Assembly: GCA_905216155.1 (NCBI GenBank)
Contig: CAJMSU010000013.1
Location: 1 to 42,018 of the forward strand
Length of the DNA: 42,018 bases
Reading direction: 5' to 3'
DNA from: an uncultured bacterium
GTDB taxonomy: Bacteria; Bacillota_I; Bacilli_A; RF39; UBA660
Shown here: piece by piece, positions 40,648-42,018 of the stretch
Position numbering within the stretch: the stretch's first letter is position 1
How the letters are laid out: each line of letters begins with the position of its first letter
The notes under the pieces: generated by a model
Database searches by the model: none
The model's input: the letters and a program-made list of their open reading frames with translations, nothing else
Told to the model about the DNA's origin: nothing
Translations under genes and position numbers: made by a program

Positions 40648-41882
40648 TATTTGTTTTTATTAAATCTTTGATATAGATTATAACCGAAGTTATTTAAAAC
40701 AATATCAAATTCCCCAATATATTCTGTAATGGTTGAGCCAAATCCTAACTTCATTTCATTTAGGCCAGAAAATTTATTTTTCTTTTCAAATTCTCCTACA
40801 ACTCCATTTAAATTTATATATTTGAAACCTTGTTTATTATAATCATCTACCATTTTCCATTTTATTAAATAGCTTGCATTTAAACTTGTATATTTTTTAT
40901 CAAATCCGTCTATTATTACATAAGCAGCATTGTCATATTTTATTATGAATGAACCTGCTAAAACGATACCATTTGGGAATTTTTTTAGTAAATTTGTTGC
41001 TTTTACTAAATTGTTTTTATATACATTCAATAGTTTATCTGATTCCATTTTTTTATTTAATAATGTATCATTTTTCTTACCTTCTGATATTTCTTTTTGT
41101 ATTTCTCTAGCCATTTCATCATTTTTTGACATTTCTCTTTCATATGCTCTTCTACTATTTACTACATATATTTCTGTATTTAGTCTAGCATAATAAATAT
41201 CAATATTATCTTTAAAGTTGTTCATTAGTTCTTTATAATATCTAATTGGCTTTTTAGTTTTTCTTTTTATAAACTGGTAAAGTATATCAATGTCATTGCT
41301 TTTATATATCTCAACACCAGAATTAGCAGCTTTTCGAATTTTATGCCTTGTACGTTTATCAAATCTATTAAATATTTGTCTTATGTCTTTATTTAATAAG
41401 ATAAGTGATTGCCATCTTGGTTTTTCATCTTCAAAAAATAAAGTTTTGCCTTTGTGTCTAAATCCAGCATCAACTAAATTTTTCATTATGGTATTATATT
41501 GATTATTAAAATTCATTATATTACCTTTACTGTCTCTAATTGTTGATGGTATTAAGGGATCTATTCGCAGTAAAATAAATCCTTGTTTACCTAGAATTTT
41601 TTTTAGGTTTTCTACTAGATCTTTTACTTCATAGTCTTTTTCATAATTAAATAATATTCCTCTAGGCGCATATGCGATTTTATAATTTAGAAATACATCT
41701 TTATACATTAGAAGAGTAGCACCAATTAGAGTTTTTCTTTCATTTATTATACCTAAATATTGGACATTATAGCCAAATTTCATCATGGTATTACCATATT
41801 CTATAGATTGATAGTAATTTTTATATTTATGTTTTTTTGAAAATTGATCAAATTGTTCTTTATTTATTCCAACTATTTTCAT
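40647..41882 (-). CDS. FemA/B family peptidoglycan bridge aminoacyltransferase
   Basis: A 411-aa protein with two GNAT-like halves. Conserved parts include YQSIEYGNTMMKFGY near the start, IAYAPRGILFNY, a FDKRTRHKIRKAANSGVE segment and, in the second half, AYVIIDGFDKKY, SLNASYLIKWKMVDD and the family ending GSTITEYIGEFDIVLN. A Lys/Glu-rich coiled-coil arm lies at about 246-298, as in FemA/MurM. These enzymes use aminoacyl-tRNA to add the first or later residues of the peptidoglycan cross-bridge. The exact residue added cannot be inferred. AGGAGAT lies upstream of the start on the minus strand. It is the only complete minus-strand gene in the window, convergent with tuf. Confidence 0.88.
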   Translation of the reverse strand: MKIVGINKEQFDQFSKKHKYKNYYQSIEYGNTMMKFGYNVQYLGIINERKTLIGATLLMYKDVFLNYKIAYAPRGILFNYEKDYEVKDLVENLKKILGKQGFILLRIDPLIPSTIRDSKGNIMNFNNQYNTIMKNLVDAGFRHKGKTLFFEDEKPRWQSLILLNKDIRQIFNRFDKRTRHKIRKAANSGVEIYKSNDIDILYQFIKRKTKKPIRYYKELMNNFKDNIDIYYARLNTEIYVVNSRRAYEREMSKNDEMAREIQKEISEGKKNDTLLNKKMESDKLLNVYKNNLVKATNLLKKFPNGIVLAGSFIIKYDNAAYVIIDGFDKKYTSLNASYLIKWKMVDDYNKQGFKYINLNGVVGEFEKKNKFSGLNEMKLGFGSTITEYIGEFDIVLNNFGYNLYQRFNKNK

Positions 41883-41905
41883 ATGGTTATCTCCTATCGT
41901 TTTTT

Positions 41906-41935
41906 ATTATATCATATATAATTAATTTGTTTCAA
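41906..41935 (-). promoter_or_regulatory. Promoter of the fem gene
   Basis: On the minus strand: TTGAAA (41935-41930), 18-base spacer, TGA-TATAAT with TATAAT at 41911-41906. Confidence 0.65.
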
Positions 41936-41998
41936 TATTAATGAATATTTAAGTATTCAAAACTTGTTGTTATACAATTGATGTGAAACAAATTCTAT

Positions 41999-42018
41999 AA
42001 AAAAAAAAGACTTAAGTC
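41999..42018 (-). terminator. Possible terminator cut by the window edge
   Basis: The window ends in an A run followed by GACTTAAGTC. If T residues continue beyond, AAAAAGAC-TTAA-GTCTTTTT would be a bidirectional terminator, probably for a gene to the right. The spacer 41940-41998 also contains GAATA/TATTC repeats but no gene. Confidence 0.35.

Noticed and set aside
1..42018. Insertion sequences, CRISPR arrays, prophage, tRNA or rRNA genes
   Set aside because: No transposase, integrase, regularly spaced repeat, tRNA cloverleaf or rRNA segment was recognised on either strand.

Overview
The window is a 42 kb piece of a very AT-rich Firmicutes-type (Bacilli/Mollicutes-like) chromosome. Genes are packed tightly and almost all lie on the plus strand. 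Gene order follows the classical Bacillus subtilis block yabG-veg-spoVG / yabP-yabQ-divIC / tilS-ftsH / dusB-lysS / clpC / cysS-mrnC-rlmB-sigH / secE-nusG-rplKA-rplJL / rsmC-rpoB-rpoC / rpsL-rpsG-fusA-tuf, but many of the usual members are missing. TGG encodes Trp throughout. TGA is still a stop codon, although only the first two genes use it. Recognisable sporulation genes (yabG, spoVG, yabP, yabQ, a sigH-type sigma factor) point to a spore-former or a recent descendant of one. My inference is an uncultured, genome-reduced, low-GC Bacilli lineage (RF39/Erysipelotrichales-like); the species cannot be named from the sequence.

Region by region: 1-2276 holds the sporulation and regulatory genes, with an inserted ADP-ribosyltransferase-fold gene. 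2341-5998 holds divIC, tilS and ftsH; FtsH carries an unusual C-terminal HeH/Rho_N-like module. 6104-9190 is dusB, an RDD membrane protein and lysS, all overlapping. 9292-10764 is a YfcC/DcuC-like permease. 10875-13118 is clpC without ctsR-mcsA-mcsB. 13168-17006 is cysS, an unknown membrane-anchored protein, mrnC, rlmB and sigH. 17070-17816 is a tail-anchored protein resembling a pseudokinase C-lobe. 17903-21177 is secE, nusG and the L11/L1/L10/L7-L12 genes with their RNA leaders. 21270-27256 is a small type VII secretion (T7SS) island inserted between rplL and rsmC: EssC, a YukD/EsaB ubiquitin-like protein, a long two-unit WXG-like protein and a very acidic protein. 27257-28054 has no protein gene but holds what looks like a roughly 390-nt structured RNA gene with its own promoter and terminator. 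28055-40578 is rsmC, rpoB, rpoC, a 56-aa membrane peptide and the str operon with tuf. 40647-41882 is a convergent FemA/B-family ligase gene.

The core genes serve transcription, translation, tRNA and rRNA modification, proteolysis and protein export. The accessory genes (ART, T7SS, pseudokinase-like protein, orphan RNA, small membrane proteins) sit in the intergenic slots of this conserved block. Gene boundaries show a repeated compact layout: a hairpin terminator overlaps a stop codon, an extended -10 promoter follows within tens of bases, and the ribosome binding site is almost at the mRNA 5' end. That binding site is often the shifted type GGTGAT. The strongest candidates for something new are the orphan RNA at 27546-27938, the ART-fold gene at 874-1638 and the minimal T7SS with its possible pseudokinase partner.
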